Positions 7,667 to 21,309 of a stretch of 64,000 nucleotides of DNA are shown piece after piece. Under the pieces are notes generated by a model that saw nothing but the letters and a program-made list of their open reading frames with translations, searched no databases and had not been told where the DNA came from. Source of the DNA: Azospirillum canadense (GTDB lineage: Bacteria; Pseudomonadota; Alphaproteobacteria; Azospirillales; Azospirillaceae); the NCBI RefSeq assembly GCF_025961225.1, contig NZ_JAOQNG010000010.1:1354501-1418500 (forward strand), written 5' to 3'. Both the position numbers and the translations under genes were made by a program. The stretch's first letter is position 1. Every line of letters starts with the position of its first letter.

Positions 7667-8635
7667 TCAGGCGTTCCGCTTCAGGGGCCCGGTTTGGCGT
7701 TCCATCTGGCGCTCAATAATGGGCGCCATGACGCCGCGGGAGGCGTGCATCGCGATGTCCATCAATTGCGTGCCCGCGTCCAGCCAGGACCGCATGGCCT
7801 CGCCGATCAGGCGGCTCTGGATCTCCGTGGCCTTCATCGGGCTCGGTGCGCCGGCCAGCTCCCGCGCGCCGTCGAGCCAGGCACGCCCAGTGGCTTCGGC
7901 CCACGACGCCCAGACGCGCCCGGCCTCGTTGCCGGCGGAGACCACGATGGCGGGGATGGACGCCAGCGTTTCAAACCCTTCGACCATGGACGTGGCCGTG
8001 GCCGTGGGGCGAGCGACGGCGCTCGCCTCCGAAGCGCTCCGCATCATCGCCTCGGCACCCGCGCGCAACGGCGTCTCCGCCGCGCGGGCGGAGTCCTCGA
8101 CCGTCTTCCCGGCCACCTCGGCGATCGCGCTGCTCGCCTCACGCAGTCCCGCAGCGGCGGCGTCCTGCGCCGCCTCCTTGGCTGCCTTGCGGCGGGCGTC
8201 CGCGATAGCCTCCCGGCCGGCGTCCATGCGCTCGGCGATGGCCTGGGTCTCGTCGTCGCTCAGCAGCTTGCGCATGGCCGGCAGAAGCTCCTTGCGCTCG
8301 TCGCGGATGTGCTGCTGGAAGACCCGGTGCAACTCCGCCAGCTTGCCAGCGAAGCCCTCGTCGTCCTTGGGCATGCGCTCCAGCTCCGCCAGCAGGGCGC
8401 GCGCGGTCTTGTTGTCGGCGGTCGCGTCGTCGACCAGCCCCTTCAGCTTCGGATGGCGGCGCAGGGCCGGGAACAGGTGCTTCGTCTCCAGTTCCATCTG
8501 GAGCTGAAGCTCGTCCCGCAACTCGGCCAGCAGGCGCTCGCGTGTCTTCACGGCGCGCACCGTCGTGTCGGACAGCTTGGCAAACAGCTCGTTCGCCTTG
8601 GCCGGGGCCGCCTGGATCAGTTGCGCGATGGTCAT
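7667..8635 (-). CDS. Hemerythrin-like domain fused to a phasin domain
   Basis: A 322-residue protein. Residues 1-125 follow the helical outline of bacterial hemerythrin HHE domains (RAVKTRERLLAELRDEL, HIRDERKELLPAM). Most expected iron-ligand histidines are missing: there is none in the first helix, the second-helix position reads LQLQMELE, and only His109/Glu113 clearly match. Residues about 135-200 are Ala-rich and helical. Residues 215-310 resemble phasin_2 proteins of polyhydroxybutyrate granules (VEGFETLASIP, WASWAEATGRAWLDG). The start is ATG 8635 with GGAGAGG just upstream. An EcfG-like promoter lies at 8704-8728. Attachment to storage granules under stress is a reasonable inference; diiron chemistry is doubtful. 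Confidence 0.72.
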   Translation of the reverse strand: MTIAQLIQAAPAKANELFAKLSDTTVRAVKTRERLLAELRDELQLQMELETKHLFPALRRHPKLKGLVDDATADNKTARALLAELERMPKDDEGFAGKLAELHRVFQQHIRDERKELLPAMRKLLSDDETQAIAERMDAGREAIADARRKAAKEAAQDAAAAGLREASSAIAEVAGKTVEDSARAAETPLRAGAEAMMRSASEASAVARPTATATSMVEGFETLASIPAIVVSAGNEAGRVWASWAEATGRAWLDGARELAGAPSPMKATEIQSRLIGEAMRSWLDAGTQLMDIAMHASRGVMAPIIERQMERQTGPLKRNA

Positions 8636-8703
8636 CGTCCTCTCCTTCCCAAAGGCACGCCGCGTCGCAACGCGCCCATGTTGCGCTGCGGCATAACCGA
8701 TGA

Positions 8704-8728
8704 AACTCGGCAACGGCCAAAGGGTTCC
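8704..8728 (-). promoter_or_regulatory. EcfG-like promoter of the hemerythrin-like/phasin gene
   Basis: On the minus strand, GGAAC (8728-8724) is followed after 17 bases by GTT (8706-8704). This matches the EcfG general-stress pattern, with a start point near 8695 and a leader of about 60 bases to the ATG at 8635. Confidence 0.5.
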
Positions 8729-8843
8729 CGGCAGCCGGCATTTTCCCGGCGCGGGGCGGCGTTCGCACCGGCGGGGCTTGCGCCGATGGGGGTGGGCGTG
8801 CCACATCCCAGGACCGATCCCACGGCTGTACCCGGTGCCCGCC

Positions 8844-9095
8844 ATGGCTCACGCCATGTTCAAACGCTACAAGGTGATGTTCACCCGCCCCCTGCCCGGC
8901 CTGCGCCCCGGCCGGCCGGAGCGCGACGCCATGGTGGAGCGGGTGAAGCGCTTTGCCAGCCAGAACGGCATGGCCGGCGACCTGCACGCCATCGCGCCCA
9001 ACGCCGGCTTCGGCATCTTGGAAATCCAGTGCACGGACAAGCTGGCCCGGCGCCTCAGCGACCTGTCCGAGGTCGAATCGGTGCTTGAAGGCTGA
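8844..9095 (+). CDS. Hypothetical protein, about 83 residues
   Basis: I do not recognise a family. The sequence (MFKRYKVMFTRPLPGLRPG to LARRLSDLSEVESVLEG) is compact, without signal peptide or membrane segment. It alternates predicted strands and helices and ends in a leucine-rich stretch. That order loosely recalls small ferredoxin-like folds such as inhibitor I9 propeptides, but no diagnostic motif supports this. The start may be ATG 8844 or ATG 8856; neither has a strong ribosome-binding site. The frame is open to 8700, but the extra part looks non-coding (Arg/Gly/Pro-rich). Confidence 0.55.
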   Translation: MAHAMFKRYKVMFTRPLPGLRPGRPERDAMVERVKRFASQNGMAGDLHAIAPNAGFGILEIQCTDKLARRLSDLSEVESVLEG

Positions 9096-9204
9096 TCCGC
9101 CCTCTACCTCCCGTCCAGTTGACGTCGGAATGGCTTGCGGTGGGGGCACAAGTGGCCATCTGCTGTGTTTCACAGCGTAGACGCCGTTTGGAGCCTTTAA
9201 CCCC

Positions 9205-9519
9205 ATGAACCCCCGGTTGCTCGCCGAGGTGCTGGAGCCCGTGCTGAACGCCGCGGAGGAAGACGACGCGGCGATGCTGGACGCCGTCAACCTGTCGGCG
9301 GAGGCCCTGGCGGCGCTGGGCGCCGTCATCCTCGATCGCGAAGGCCAGCCCGCCGACGGCGTCACCGACGAACGCGCGGTGGTCGCCGCGCTGAACACCC
9401 ACGCCCACACGCTGATGCAGTGCGGACGGCTCGACGACGTGGTCGAGGCGCTGCAACTGGCCGAGCGGATCGGGCGGCTGGGCCGCCTGCCCCACCACCG
9501 ACGCATGTCGGACGGGTAG
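9205..9519 (+). CDS. Hypothetical protein, 104 residues, acidic and helical
   Basis: An acidic, alanine/leucine-rich, mostly helical protein (MNPRLLAEVLEPVLNAAEED, LNTHAHTLMQCGRLDDVVEA). The second half has the spacing of a single TPR-like helix pair. No enzyme motif, signal peptide or membrane segment is visible, and I do not recognise the family. GGAG about 11 bases before the ATG may serve as the ribosome-binding site. The trehalose fusion gene begins about 80 bases downstream, with its own promoter-like motif between them. Confidence 0.55.
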   Translation: MNPRLLAEVLEPVLNAAEEDDAAMLDAVNLSAEALAALGAVILDREGQPADGVTDERAVVAALNTHAHTLMQCGRLDDVVEALQLAERIGRLGRLPHHRRMSDG

Positions 9520-9539
9520 GACCGACAGGACGGGCGAGA

Positions 9540-9564
9540 GGAACACGGCCCCGTTCCCGTTGTT
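9540..9564 (+). promoter_or_regulatory. EcfG-like promoter of the trehalose fusion gene
   Basis: GGAAC at 9540-9544, then 17 bases, then GTT at 9562-9564. Transcription would begin near 9572, which is downstream of the possible GTG start at 9565 but upstream of the TTG at 9601. It therefore supports the TTG start. Control of trehalose synthesis by the general stress response is known in other alphaproteobacteria. Confidence 0.5.
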
Positions 9565-9600
9565 GTGCGAAGCCGAGCCGCTCAACACCGGAGACGTGTC

Positions 9601-15219
<5,619 letters not shown>

Positions 15220-15237
15220 CCCCTTCGCCCCCAGATA

Positions 15238-15362
15238 GCCCCCTCTCCCCCTTGGAGAGAGGGTTGGGGTGAGGGGGTCCCGCAACCTTGGAACGTCCGG
15301 CCGAAGCGCAACCCCCTCACCCGGCCCTTCGGGCCACCCTCTCCCCAGGGGGGAGAGGGAAA
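15238..15362. repeat. Intergenic palindromic repeat, family A (copy 1)
   Basis: Two GC-rich hairpins (CCCTCTCCCCC/GAGAGAGGG and CCCTCTCCCC/GGGGAGAGGG) are joined by a variable middle. The outer arms are GGTTGGGGTGAGGGGGT and ACCCCCTCACCCGG. It fills the gap between the trehalose fusion and treY. Very similar units occur at 18174, 22022 and 34163, and a shortened one at 44518. Confidence 0.85.
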
Positions 15363-15385
15363 TTCCCCCAAGGAGAACCACCCTC

Positions 15386-18166
15386 ATGTCGGCCGACGCC
15401 GAAAAGCCGATCCCCCGGGCCACCTACCGCGTGCAGCTGCGCGCTGAGTTCGGGTTCGACCGCACCGCCGAGATCGCCGACTACATGGCGCGGCTGGGCG
15501 TCAGCCACCTCTATGCCTCGCCCTACATGAAGGCGCGGCCGGGCAGCACCCACGGCTACGACATCGTGGATCACAACGCCCTGAACCCGGAGCTGGGCGA
15601 CGCCAACGCCTTCCACGCCATGGTGGAGGCGCTGCGCCGCAACGGGCTGGGGCAGGTGCTCGACTTTGTGCCGAACCACATGGGGGTCGGCGGATCCGAC
15701 AACGGCTGGTGGCTCCATGCGCTGGAATGGGGGCCGGACAGCCCCTACGCCGGCTATTTCGACATCGAGTGGGAGCCCGACCGCCGCTACCTCCAGGGCA
15801 AGGTGCTGGTGCCGCTGCTCGGCGACCAGTACGGCGCGGTGCTGGAATCCGGTGCGTTGGAGTTGCGCTTCGACAAGGAGGCCGGCAGCTTCGCGATCTG
15901 GGCCTACGGCACGCACAAGCTGCCGGTGCGCCCCGTGGACTACGGCACCGTTCTCGGCACCGACCATCCGGACCTGGAGCGCATCGGCGACGGCTTCCTG
16001 CACCTGGACTATGTCCGCCCGCACCAGATCCGGCGTTCGGAATCGCTGAAGGCGGAACTGGCCGCCCTGGTCGCCGAGAAGCCCGACGTGGCCGAGGCGG
16101 TGCGGCGGCGCCTGAAGCGCTTCCAGGGCGAGCCTGGGGAGCTTGAGAGCTGGAACCGCCTGAACGAACTGATCGCGCAGCAGAACTGGCGCGCGGCCTA
16201 TTTCAAGGTCGCGGCGGACGACATCAACTACCGTCGCTTCTTCAACATCAACGAACTGGCCGGCCTGCGCATGGAGGAGCCGGAGCTGTTCGACGTCTCC
16301 CACCGCTTCGTGCTGAGCCTTGTCGACAACGGCACGCTGGACGGCATCCGCATCGACCACATCGACGGGCTGTTCGACCCCAAGGGCTATTGCGCGCGGC
16401 TGACCCGCTCCGCCTCCCGCCCCTTCTACCTGGTGGTGGAGAAGATCCTGGCCCGGCACGAACGCCTGCGCGAGGACTGGCCGATCGACGGCACCACCGG
16501 CTACGAGTTCGCCAACCTGCTGGGCGGGCTCTACGTCGACCCGAACACGGAGGAGGCCTTCACCCGCCTCTACGGCGACTTCACCGGCCGGCGCGAGAGC
16601 TTTGAAGACGTGGTGCGGACCAGCAAAATCCGCATCATGGAAAGCGAGATGGCCAGCGAGCTGCACGTGCTCGCCCGGCAGGCCTCGCGCATCGCCCGCT
16701 GCAACCCGCGCACGGCCGACTTCACCGCCAACATCCTGCACCAGGCGCTGAAGGAGATCATCGCCCGCTTCCCCGTCTACCGCACCTACGTCGACTGGAA
16801 CGGCCTGACCGACCTCGATCGGCGCGACATCGACTGGGCCATCTCCCAGGCACGGCGGTCCGAACAGGGGCCGGACGATTCCGTCTACGACTTCCTGCAC
16901 CGGCTGCTGACCGGCGATCTGGTGGCGGAGCCGCACAGCGGCTACAGCCGCCAGCAGGTGCTGCGCTTCGCCATGAAGGTCCAGCAGTACAGCGGCCCGG
17001 TGATGGCCAAGGGGCTGGAGGACACCGCCTTCTACCGCTACAACCGGCTGGCCGCGCTGAACGAGGTCGGCGGGCATCCGGAGCATTTCGGGGTCAGCAC
17101 CTCGGCCTTCCACCGCGCCAACCAGGACCGCGCCGCGCGCTGGCCGCACGCCATGCTGGGCACCACCACCCACGACACCAAGCGCGGCGAGGACACGCGC
17201 GCCCGCCTCTACGCCCTGTCGGAGATGCCCGAGGAGTGGGAGCGGCAGATCCAGACCTGGAGCCGCCTGCTGCGCGCCCGCCGCGGCGACGTGGAGGGCA
17301 CCGCCCCGCCCGACCGCAACGACGAGTACCTGTTCTACCAGCTGATCCTCGGCGCCTGGCCGGCGGAGCTGACCGGGGTGGAACCGGCCAAGCTCGACCC
17401 GCAGGCGCTCACCGAGTTCGCGGAGCGCATCGCCGGCGCCATGACCAAGTCGATGCGCGAGGCCAAGGTCCACACCACCTGGGCCGCCCCGAACGAGGCC
17501 TATGAGAGCGCGATGACCGGCTTCGTGCACGACGCGCTGGACGCGGCGCGCAGCAACGCCTTCTTCGACGCCTTCCTGCCCTTCCAGGAGCGCGTGGCGA
17601 AGCTGGGCATGCTGAACGGGCTGAGTCAGGCGCTGCTGAAGCTGACCAGCCCCGGCGTGCCGGACATCTACCAGGGCTGCGAGCTGTGGAACTTCAGCCT
17701 CGTCGACCCGGACAACCGCCGGCCGGTGGACTATGCGGAGCGCCGCCGCCTGCTGGAGGAGGTGGAGGGCGCCGACATTGCCGGCCTGCTCGGCCGCTGG
17801 AAGGATGGCGCGGTGAAGCTGGCCCTGACCCGGCGCATCCTGGATTTGCGCGCCGACAAGCCCGCCCTGTTCCGCGACGGCGCCTACGAGCCGCTGGAGG
17901 CCGCCGGCACCCACGCGGAGCATGTGGTGGCCTTCGCCCGCACGCTGGACGACCCAATGGGCAATGGGGCGGTGGTGGTCGCCACCCCGCGGCTGGTCGG
18001 CGCGCTCGGCGAAACGCCGGACTGGGGCGACACCTCCGTCCCCCTGCCGCGCGGCCGGCGCTGGCGCAACGTCCTGACCGGTGAGGAGATGGAAGCTGAA
18101 GGCGCGGTCACCGCAACGGCGCTGTTCCAGCGCTTCCCCGTCGCACTTCTGGTGCGGGAGGGGTGA
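15386..18166 (+). CDS. treY: Malto-oligosyltrehalose synthase TreY
   Basis: A GH13 enzyme of 926 residues that isomerises the reducing end of maltodextrins to an alpha,alpha-1,1 link (known for the family). TreZ then releases trehalose. Family signatures are ATYRVQLRAEFGFDRTAEI at the start, HGYDIVDHNALNPELG, VPNHMGVGG, the nucleophile region GIRIDHIDGLFDPKGYC, the acid/base region VVEKILARHE and the late GTTTHDTKRGEDTRAR. The length is normal for TreY. The start is ATG 15386 with AAGGAGA upstream. It lies directly after the TreZ-containing fusion, so the two complete the glucan-to-trehalose route. A family A repeat separates them, so some transcripts may end between the genes. Confidence 0.95.
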   Translation: MSADAEKPIPRATYRVQLRAEFGFDRTAEIADYMARLGVSHLYASPYMKARPGSTHGYDIVDHNALNPELGDANAFHAMVEALRRNGLGQVLDFVPNHMGVGGSDNGWWLHALEWGPDSPYAGYFDIEWEPDRRYLQGKVLVPLLGDQYGAVLESGALELRFDKEAGSFAIWAYGTHKLPVRPVDYGTVLGTDHPDLERIGDGFLHLDYVRPHQIRRSESLKAELAALVAEKPDVAEAVRRRLKRFQGEPGELESWNRLNELIAQQNWRAAYFKVAADDINYRRFFNINELAGLRMEEPELFDVSHRFVLSLVDNGTLDGIRIDHIDGLFDPKGYCARLTRSASRPFYLVVEKILARHERLREDWPIDGTTGYEFANLLGGLYVDPNTEEAFTRLYGDFTGRRESFEDVVRTSKIRIMESEMASELHVLARQASRIARCNPRTADFTANILHQALKEIIARFPVYRTYVDWNGLTDLDRRDIDWAISQARRSEQGPDDSVYDFLHRLLTGDLVAEPHSGYSRQQVLRFAMKVQQYSGPVMAKGLEDTAFYRYNRLAALNEVGGHPEHFGVSTSAFHRANQDRAARWPHAMLGTTTHDTKRGEDTRARLYALSEMPEEWERQIQTWSRLLRARRGDVEGTAPPDRNDEYLFYQLILGAWPAELTGVEPAKLDPQALTEFAERIAGAMTKSMREAKVHTTWAAPNEAYESAMTGFVHDALDAARSNAFFDAFLPFQERVAKLGMLNGLSQALLKLTSPGVPDIYQGCELWNFSLVDPDNRRPVDYAERRRLLEEVEGADIAGLLGRWKDGAVKLALTRRILDLRADKPALFRDGAYEPLEAAGTHAEHVVAFARTLDDPMGNGAVVVATPRLVGALGETPDWGDTSVPLPRGRRWRNVLTGEEMEAEGAVTATALFQRFPVALLVREG

Positions 18167-18173
18167 GGAAATG

Positions 18174-18304
18174 CCCTTCTCCCCCCTGGGGAGAAGGGTT
18201 GGGATGAGGGGGCGCCCGTAGGGCGGAAACGCACTGCAATGAGCCGGCGTTGTCGGCCTTCGGCCGCCCCCTCACCCTGACCCTCTCCCCAGGGGGAGAG
18301 GGAA
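18174..18304. repeat. Intergenic palindromic repeat, family A (copy 2)
   Basis: CCCTTCTCCCC...GGGGAGAAGGG with GTTGGGATGAGGGGGC on the left, and CCCCCTCACCCTGACCC with CTCTCCCC...GGGGGAGAGGG on the right. It separates treY from the cupin gene. The left half is nearly identical to that at 34163. Confidence 0.85.
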
Positions 18305-18325
18305 TTGACAGAGGGAAGGTTTTTT

Positions 18326-18748
18326 ATGCAGCACCGCCTCATCCCGCTCGATTCCGGGCTGATCGACCGGGAACCGGGCAAGCCGGCGGTCTTCGGGACC
18401 GTCCTGTCCGGAAACCCGCAGGAAACCTTCCTGAACCTCTACGACGACCGAGGGGGGCGCTTCGCCTGCGGGGTGTGGCAATGCACCCCCGGCGTGGTGG
18501 CCATGGCGGACTGGCCCTACGACGAGCTGTGCGTGCTGCTGGCCGGGCGGGTGGTGATCACGCCGCAGGGCGGGACGCCCGCCGAATACCGGCAAGGCGA
18601 CGCCTTCGTCATTCCCAAGGGCTTCACCGGCACGTGGGACATCCGCGAGACGATCCGCAAACACTACGCAATCCAAAAGCACGCCGGCCGCGCCGCGGCG
18701 GTCAAGCGCCTGCTGAAGGCCCCCCTGCGGCTGATGCGGAACGCCTGA
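18326..18748 (+). CDS. Cupin domain protein (DUF861 type)
   Basis: A 140-residue single-domain cupin. The core reads WPYDELCVLLAGRVVITP, GDAFVIPKGFTGTWDI and ETIRKHYAIQ, as in the cupin_3/DUF861 group, which includes ureidoglycolate-like and (S)-hydroxyacid-type enzymes of mostly unknown substrate. The usual second-motif histidine is not conserved, so metal binding is uncertain. The start is ATG 18326 with GGAAGG 6 bases upstream. It follows treY, but the repeat between them makes cotranscription uncertain. Confidence 0.78.
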   Translation: MQHRLIPLDSGLIDREPGKPAVFGTVLSGNPQETFLNLYDDRGGRFACGVWQCTPGVVAMADWPYDELCVLLAGRVVITPQGGTPAEYRQGDAFVIPKGFTGTWDIRETIRKHYAIQKHAGRAAAVKRLLKAPLRLMRNA

Positions 18749-18763
18749 CGTCTCCTGACGAAA

Positions 18764-18790
18764 CAGGCGCGCACCGGGGGTGCGCGCCTG
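18764..18790. terminator. Strong GC hairpin between convergent genes
   Basis: A perfect 12-base-pair stem (CAGGCGCGCACC / GGTGCGCGCCTG) with a GGG loop lies between the convergent cupin gene and the Ser/Gly-rich protein gene. No T-run is present on either side, but the position suggests a bidirectional terminator. Confidence 0.55.
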
Positions 18791-18827
18791 CCATCCGACC
18801 GGCCTGGGGCCAGCCATCCTATCCCTG

Positions 18828-19295
18828 TTACTGACCGCCGCCGGCCCCGCCGCCACCGCCGTTCGACATGCCGGTGCCGCCGGAGGTCGAGGACGAGCCG
18901 CTGGTACCCGCTCCCATCGACGGGTTGGTGGTGGTACCCTTGCTGGTACCGGAGCTGCTGCTGCCCGGCGACATGCCGCCGCCGTTGCTGGTGCCGAGGC
19001 CGGTGGTGCCGCCGCTGCCGGAAATGCCGCTGCCCGTGTTTCCGCCCATAGTAGAGCCTGACGTGCCATTGGTGCCGGTGCTGTTCGTGCCGCCGGTGCT
19101 CATGCCCGATGACCCGCTCGTTCCCGTGGTGTTGCCGGAGGAGCCGGAGTTGCTCGGCATCGTGGACATGGATCCGCCGCTGGTTCCCGAGGAACCGCCA
19201 ACCCCGCTGCCGCTCCCGCTGGTCTGGGCAAAGCCGCTGCCGGCACCCGCCGCAAGAACCAACGCCGTCGCGGCACCGATCATCCACCGATTCAT
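18828..19295 (-). CDS. Secreted Ser/Gly/Thr-rich low-complexity protein
   Basis: 155 residues. A clear signal peptide (MNRWMIGAATALVLAAGAG, ending SGFA) leads into a mature part made almost only of Ser, Gly, Thr, Asn and Met (for example GGTNSTGTNGTSGSTMGG). It has no fixed repeat length and no cysteine or catalytic motif. It is probably an exported, disordered protein. I do not recognise a function. The start is ATG 19295, after GGATGACGAT on the minus strand. The composition is unlike its neighbours. Confidence 0.65.
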   Translation of the reverse strand: MNRWMIGAATALVLAAGAGSGFAQTSGSGSGVGGSSGTSGGSMSTMPSNSGSSGNTTGTSGSSGMSTGGTNSTGTNGTSGSTMGGNTGSGISGSGGTTGLGTSNGGGMSPGSSSSGTSKGTTTNPSMGAGTSGSSSTSGGTGMSNGGGGGAGGGQ

Positions 19296-19521
19296 ATCGT
19301 CATCCTTTCGCGAAGCGCCCCTTACCCGGGGCCTTTCCGATGACGCAAACAACAGGATCCGGCGTGGATGATTGCGGACCGCAGGACCAAGTGGGGCCAA
19401 CGCGCGTTATCCCAAAGAATCCAGAAATGTTTCTGTGGTGGCAGCGTTTTTTGCCCTGGGCCTGTTCTGTCTTCAGGGCTGTTGTATGCCAATGAGTCAT
19501 AGCCGAGGAGGGGAGTCGACC

Positions 19522-19680
19522 ATGAGCAATCATCGCCAGTGGGTGGAGTTGGATCCGAACAACGGCGCCGACGCGCGCAAGCCTCAGGACGCGCCGGCCG
19601 GCGCGGTCGAAACCGCCGCCGACCAGCCCGCCCAGGACAGCGCCGCCACCCAGGAGCCGGACGCCGAAGCGGAGCGTTGA
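19522..19680 (+). CDS. Small hydrophilic hypothetical protein, 52 residues
   Basis: The sequence MSNHRQWVELDPNNGADARK to EPDAEAER is acidic and probably disordered, with one aromatic patch (WVELD). There is no signal peptide. I do not recognise it. The start is supported by GAGGAGGGG at 19505-19513. About 110 bases upstream, GGACC followed after 16 bases by CGTT differs from the EcfG consensus at one position. Confidence 0.5.
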   Translation: MSNHRQWVELDPNNGADARKPQDAPAGAVETAADQPAQDSAATQEPDAEAER

Positions 19681-19684
19681 GGCC

Positions 19685-19702
19685 GGGCGGCACCCGCCGC
19701 CC
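19685..19702. terminator. GC hairpin between convergent genes
   Basis: A stem GGGCGGC / GCCGCCC with an ACCC loop lies between the small-protein gene and the convergent response regulator. There is no T-run, so its action as a terminator is inferred from position. Confidence 0.4.
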
Positions 19703-19734
19703 CCTCCCGGTTCCACGGGTCCACCCGTTCCCCT

Positions 19735-20187
19735 TCAGCCCCGCCGCAGGACGGCGTCCGGCTCGTCCGCTTGCGGGCGGGCCGGGCGGCCGAACAGTTC
19801 CAGGGCGGGCGGGATGGACGACGGGCGCAGGCCCGCCAGGATCTCCCCGACCGCGCCGACGGCATCGACCAGGGCGTCGGGCATCACCGGCTTGCGCAGC
19901 AAGCCGAGCGCGAAGTCGCGCGCGTCCTCGCCCCGGTGGTCGAAGCCGGTGATCAGCAGCGACGGGACGGCGTTGTCCTCCCAAAGCTTGCGGGCCAGCG
20001 ACAGCCCGTTCTCGCCCCCGGCCAGATACACGTCCACCAACGCCAGGTCCGGCCGTTCCCGGGCACCGATCCGCGCGGCCTTGTTGGCATCGCGCAACGG
20101 CCCGACGACCGTGTAGCCGGCGTTCTCCAGAACCGCCTTCACAGCCGGCCCGATCAACGGATCGTCCTCGACGACAAGCACCTTCAC
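19735..20187 (-). CDS. Single-domain response regulator (receiver)
   Basis: A 150-residue receiver protein. The acidic pair (VVEDDPLIGPAV), the phosphoacceptor Asp52 (LALVDVYLAGGENG), the Thr in SLLITGFDH and the Lys in LLRKPVMPDALVDAV are present. A short extra C-terminal tail (about 25 residues) has no known output domain. The start is probably the GTG at 20187 (VKVLVVEDD), preceded by AAGGA; the open frame further upstream lacks family similarity. No kinase lies next to it. Confidence 0.82.
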   Translation of the reverse strand: MKVLVVEDDPLIGPAVKAVLENAGYTVVGPLRDANKAARIGARERPDLALVDVYLAGGENGLSLARKLWEDNAVPSLLITGFDHRGEDARDFALGLLRKPVMPDALVDAVGAVGEILAGLRPSSIPPALELFGRPARPQADEPDAVLRRG

Positions 20188-20474
20188 GACATGCAATCCT
20201 TCAAACGGCGGCCTTATGGTACGGCCTTTGACGCGATTCCTCTCGGGGCGGCGGCGGGACCTTGCGGCCGTTCCGGCCCTGGCGGTCCCCTCCGACGTGA
20301 TGCCCCCGGCGTAATGCTCAGTGCGCCCATGTTTGTCGATGCGGTGCATCAATCAAGGGGGCGAACGAGGAAGGTCTTCAGGGCAGGAGAAACACTCCGG
20401 CCTTCCGCGTGTTTGATCGGTCCGGGATGGACCGACCTTCGCCTAGCCCGATGCCACACCACGGAGAGCCGTGC

Positions 20475-20693
20475 ATGAGATTTGTCGAATTTTCCGATCG
20501 CGCCGGTGCGACCGTCCTGGTCAACCCCGCCGGCGTCCTTTTCCTGCGCGAAGCCGACGGCAACCGCACCGAGCTGACCTTCGCCGGCCGGGCGGAGCCC
20601 CTGCTGGTCGCCGCGCCGCTGGAGGAGGTCGCCCGAGCCCTGGAGAACGCGGAACCGGAACCCCCGGACCCGACGCTGGCGCTCCTCTCCTGA
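20475..20693 (+). CDS. Hypothetical protein, 72 residues
   Basis: A small protein with a likely beta-rich first part (RFVEFSDRAGATVLVNPAGV, TELTFAGRAEPLLVAAP) and a short C-terminal helix (LEEVARALENAEP). The order of strands followed by a helix resembles small FlbD-like proteins, but the similarity is too weak to assign a role. GGAGA lies 8 bases before the ATG. It is divergent from the response regulator across 287 bases that hold no other gene I can support. Confidence 0.5.
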   Translation: MRFVEFSDRAGATVLVNPAGVLFLREADGNRTELTFAGRAEPLLVAAPLEEVARALENAEPEPPDPTLALLS

Positions 20694-20790
20694 CCAGGGG
20701 AATCGCGATGCGACTGTGCCGGGGATCACAGCGGCCGTCTCCGCGCGGGCGCACCATGGCGGCAACCCCACGCCCTTCCGGAGACCCGCC

Positions 20791-20934
20791 ATGCTCACGC
20801 CCCTGCTGTTCGCCATGGTCCTCACCATGATCGGCGCCCTGCTGACGACCGCTACCGCACGCACCAAGCCCTGTCCGGCCCGGCGGACGCCGTCCCCCGC
20901 CGGCCGCCGTGACGGAGCCCGCGGGAGACGCTGA
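20791..20934 (+). CDS. Possible small membrane protein, 47 residues
   Basis: The first 22 residues (LTPLLFAMVLTMIGALLTTA) form one hydrophobic helix, followed by a strongly basic Arg/Pro tail. GGAG lies 8 bases before the ATG. Coding nature is uncertain because the tail has the composition of random high-GC frames. Confidence 0.3.
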   Translation: MLTPLLFAMVLTMIGALLTTATARTKPCPARRTPSPAGRRDGARGRR

Positions 20935-20942
20935 TCCATGCC

Positions 20943-21110
20943 CTAGACGTCGTAAATCGGGCCGGGCGTGTTCTTGTTCTTGCCGCCCTGCTTCTGCTCC
21001 TCCTTCTCGGTCAGTTCGGCCTCGCCGCCCTGGTCGGGCTTGACGGTGCCCTGCTGGCTTTCATCGATCCGGTTCGGCTGCTTGTCGGTCTCGTTGCGAT
21101 CCTGGGCCAT
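20943..21110 (-). CDS. Small charged hydrophilic protein, 55 residues
   Basis: The minus strand carries a frame from ATG 21110 to TAG 20943: MAQDRNETDKQPNRIDESQQ at the start, NTPGPIYDV at the end. It is rich in Lys, Glu, Gln and Asn, with no hydrophobic segment, and is probably disordered. GAGG lies 6 bases before the ATG. It resembles the 54-residue protein at 6654 in composition, though not in sequence. I do not recognise a family. Confidence 0.5.
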   Translation of the reverse strand: MAQDRNETDKQPNRIDESQQGTVKPDQGGEAELTEKEEQKQGGKNKNTPGPIYDV

Positions 21111-21309
21111 GATGTGCCTCGCGGCTGTTGCCGTTCACAGGGATCAACATGGCCGAAGGGCCGGGCGTTGCGCCGTTTCGGCGATGCCCGCCCGCGTGAA
21201 CCGGAAAGCTGATCCGCGCCCGCCGCAGGTTGTCCGCGCCGCCGCGATCCTTCACCCTTCCGCCAGGAGCCGACCGGCCGACCGGCCGACCGCCAACAGA
21301 AGGACCGCC

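Noticed and set aside
9565..9600. GTG at 9565 as the start of the trehalose fusion
   Set aside because: It would add 12 basic residues without similarity, has no ribosome-binding site and would lie before the predicted transcription start. TTG 9601 fits better, though neither is proved.
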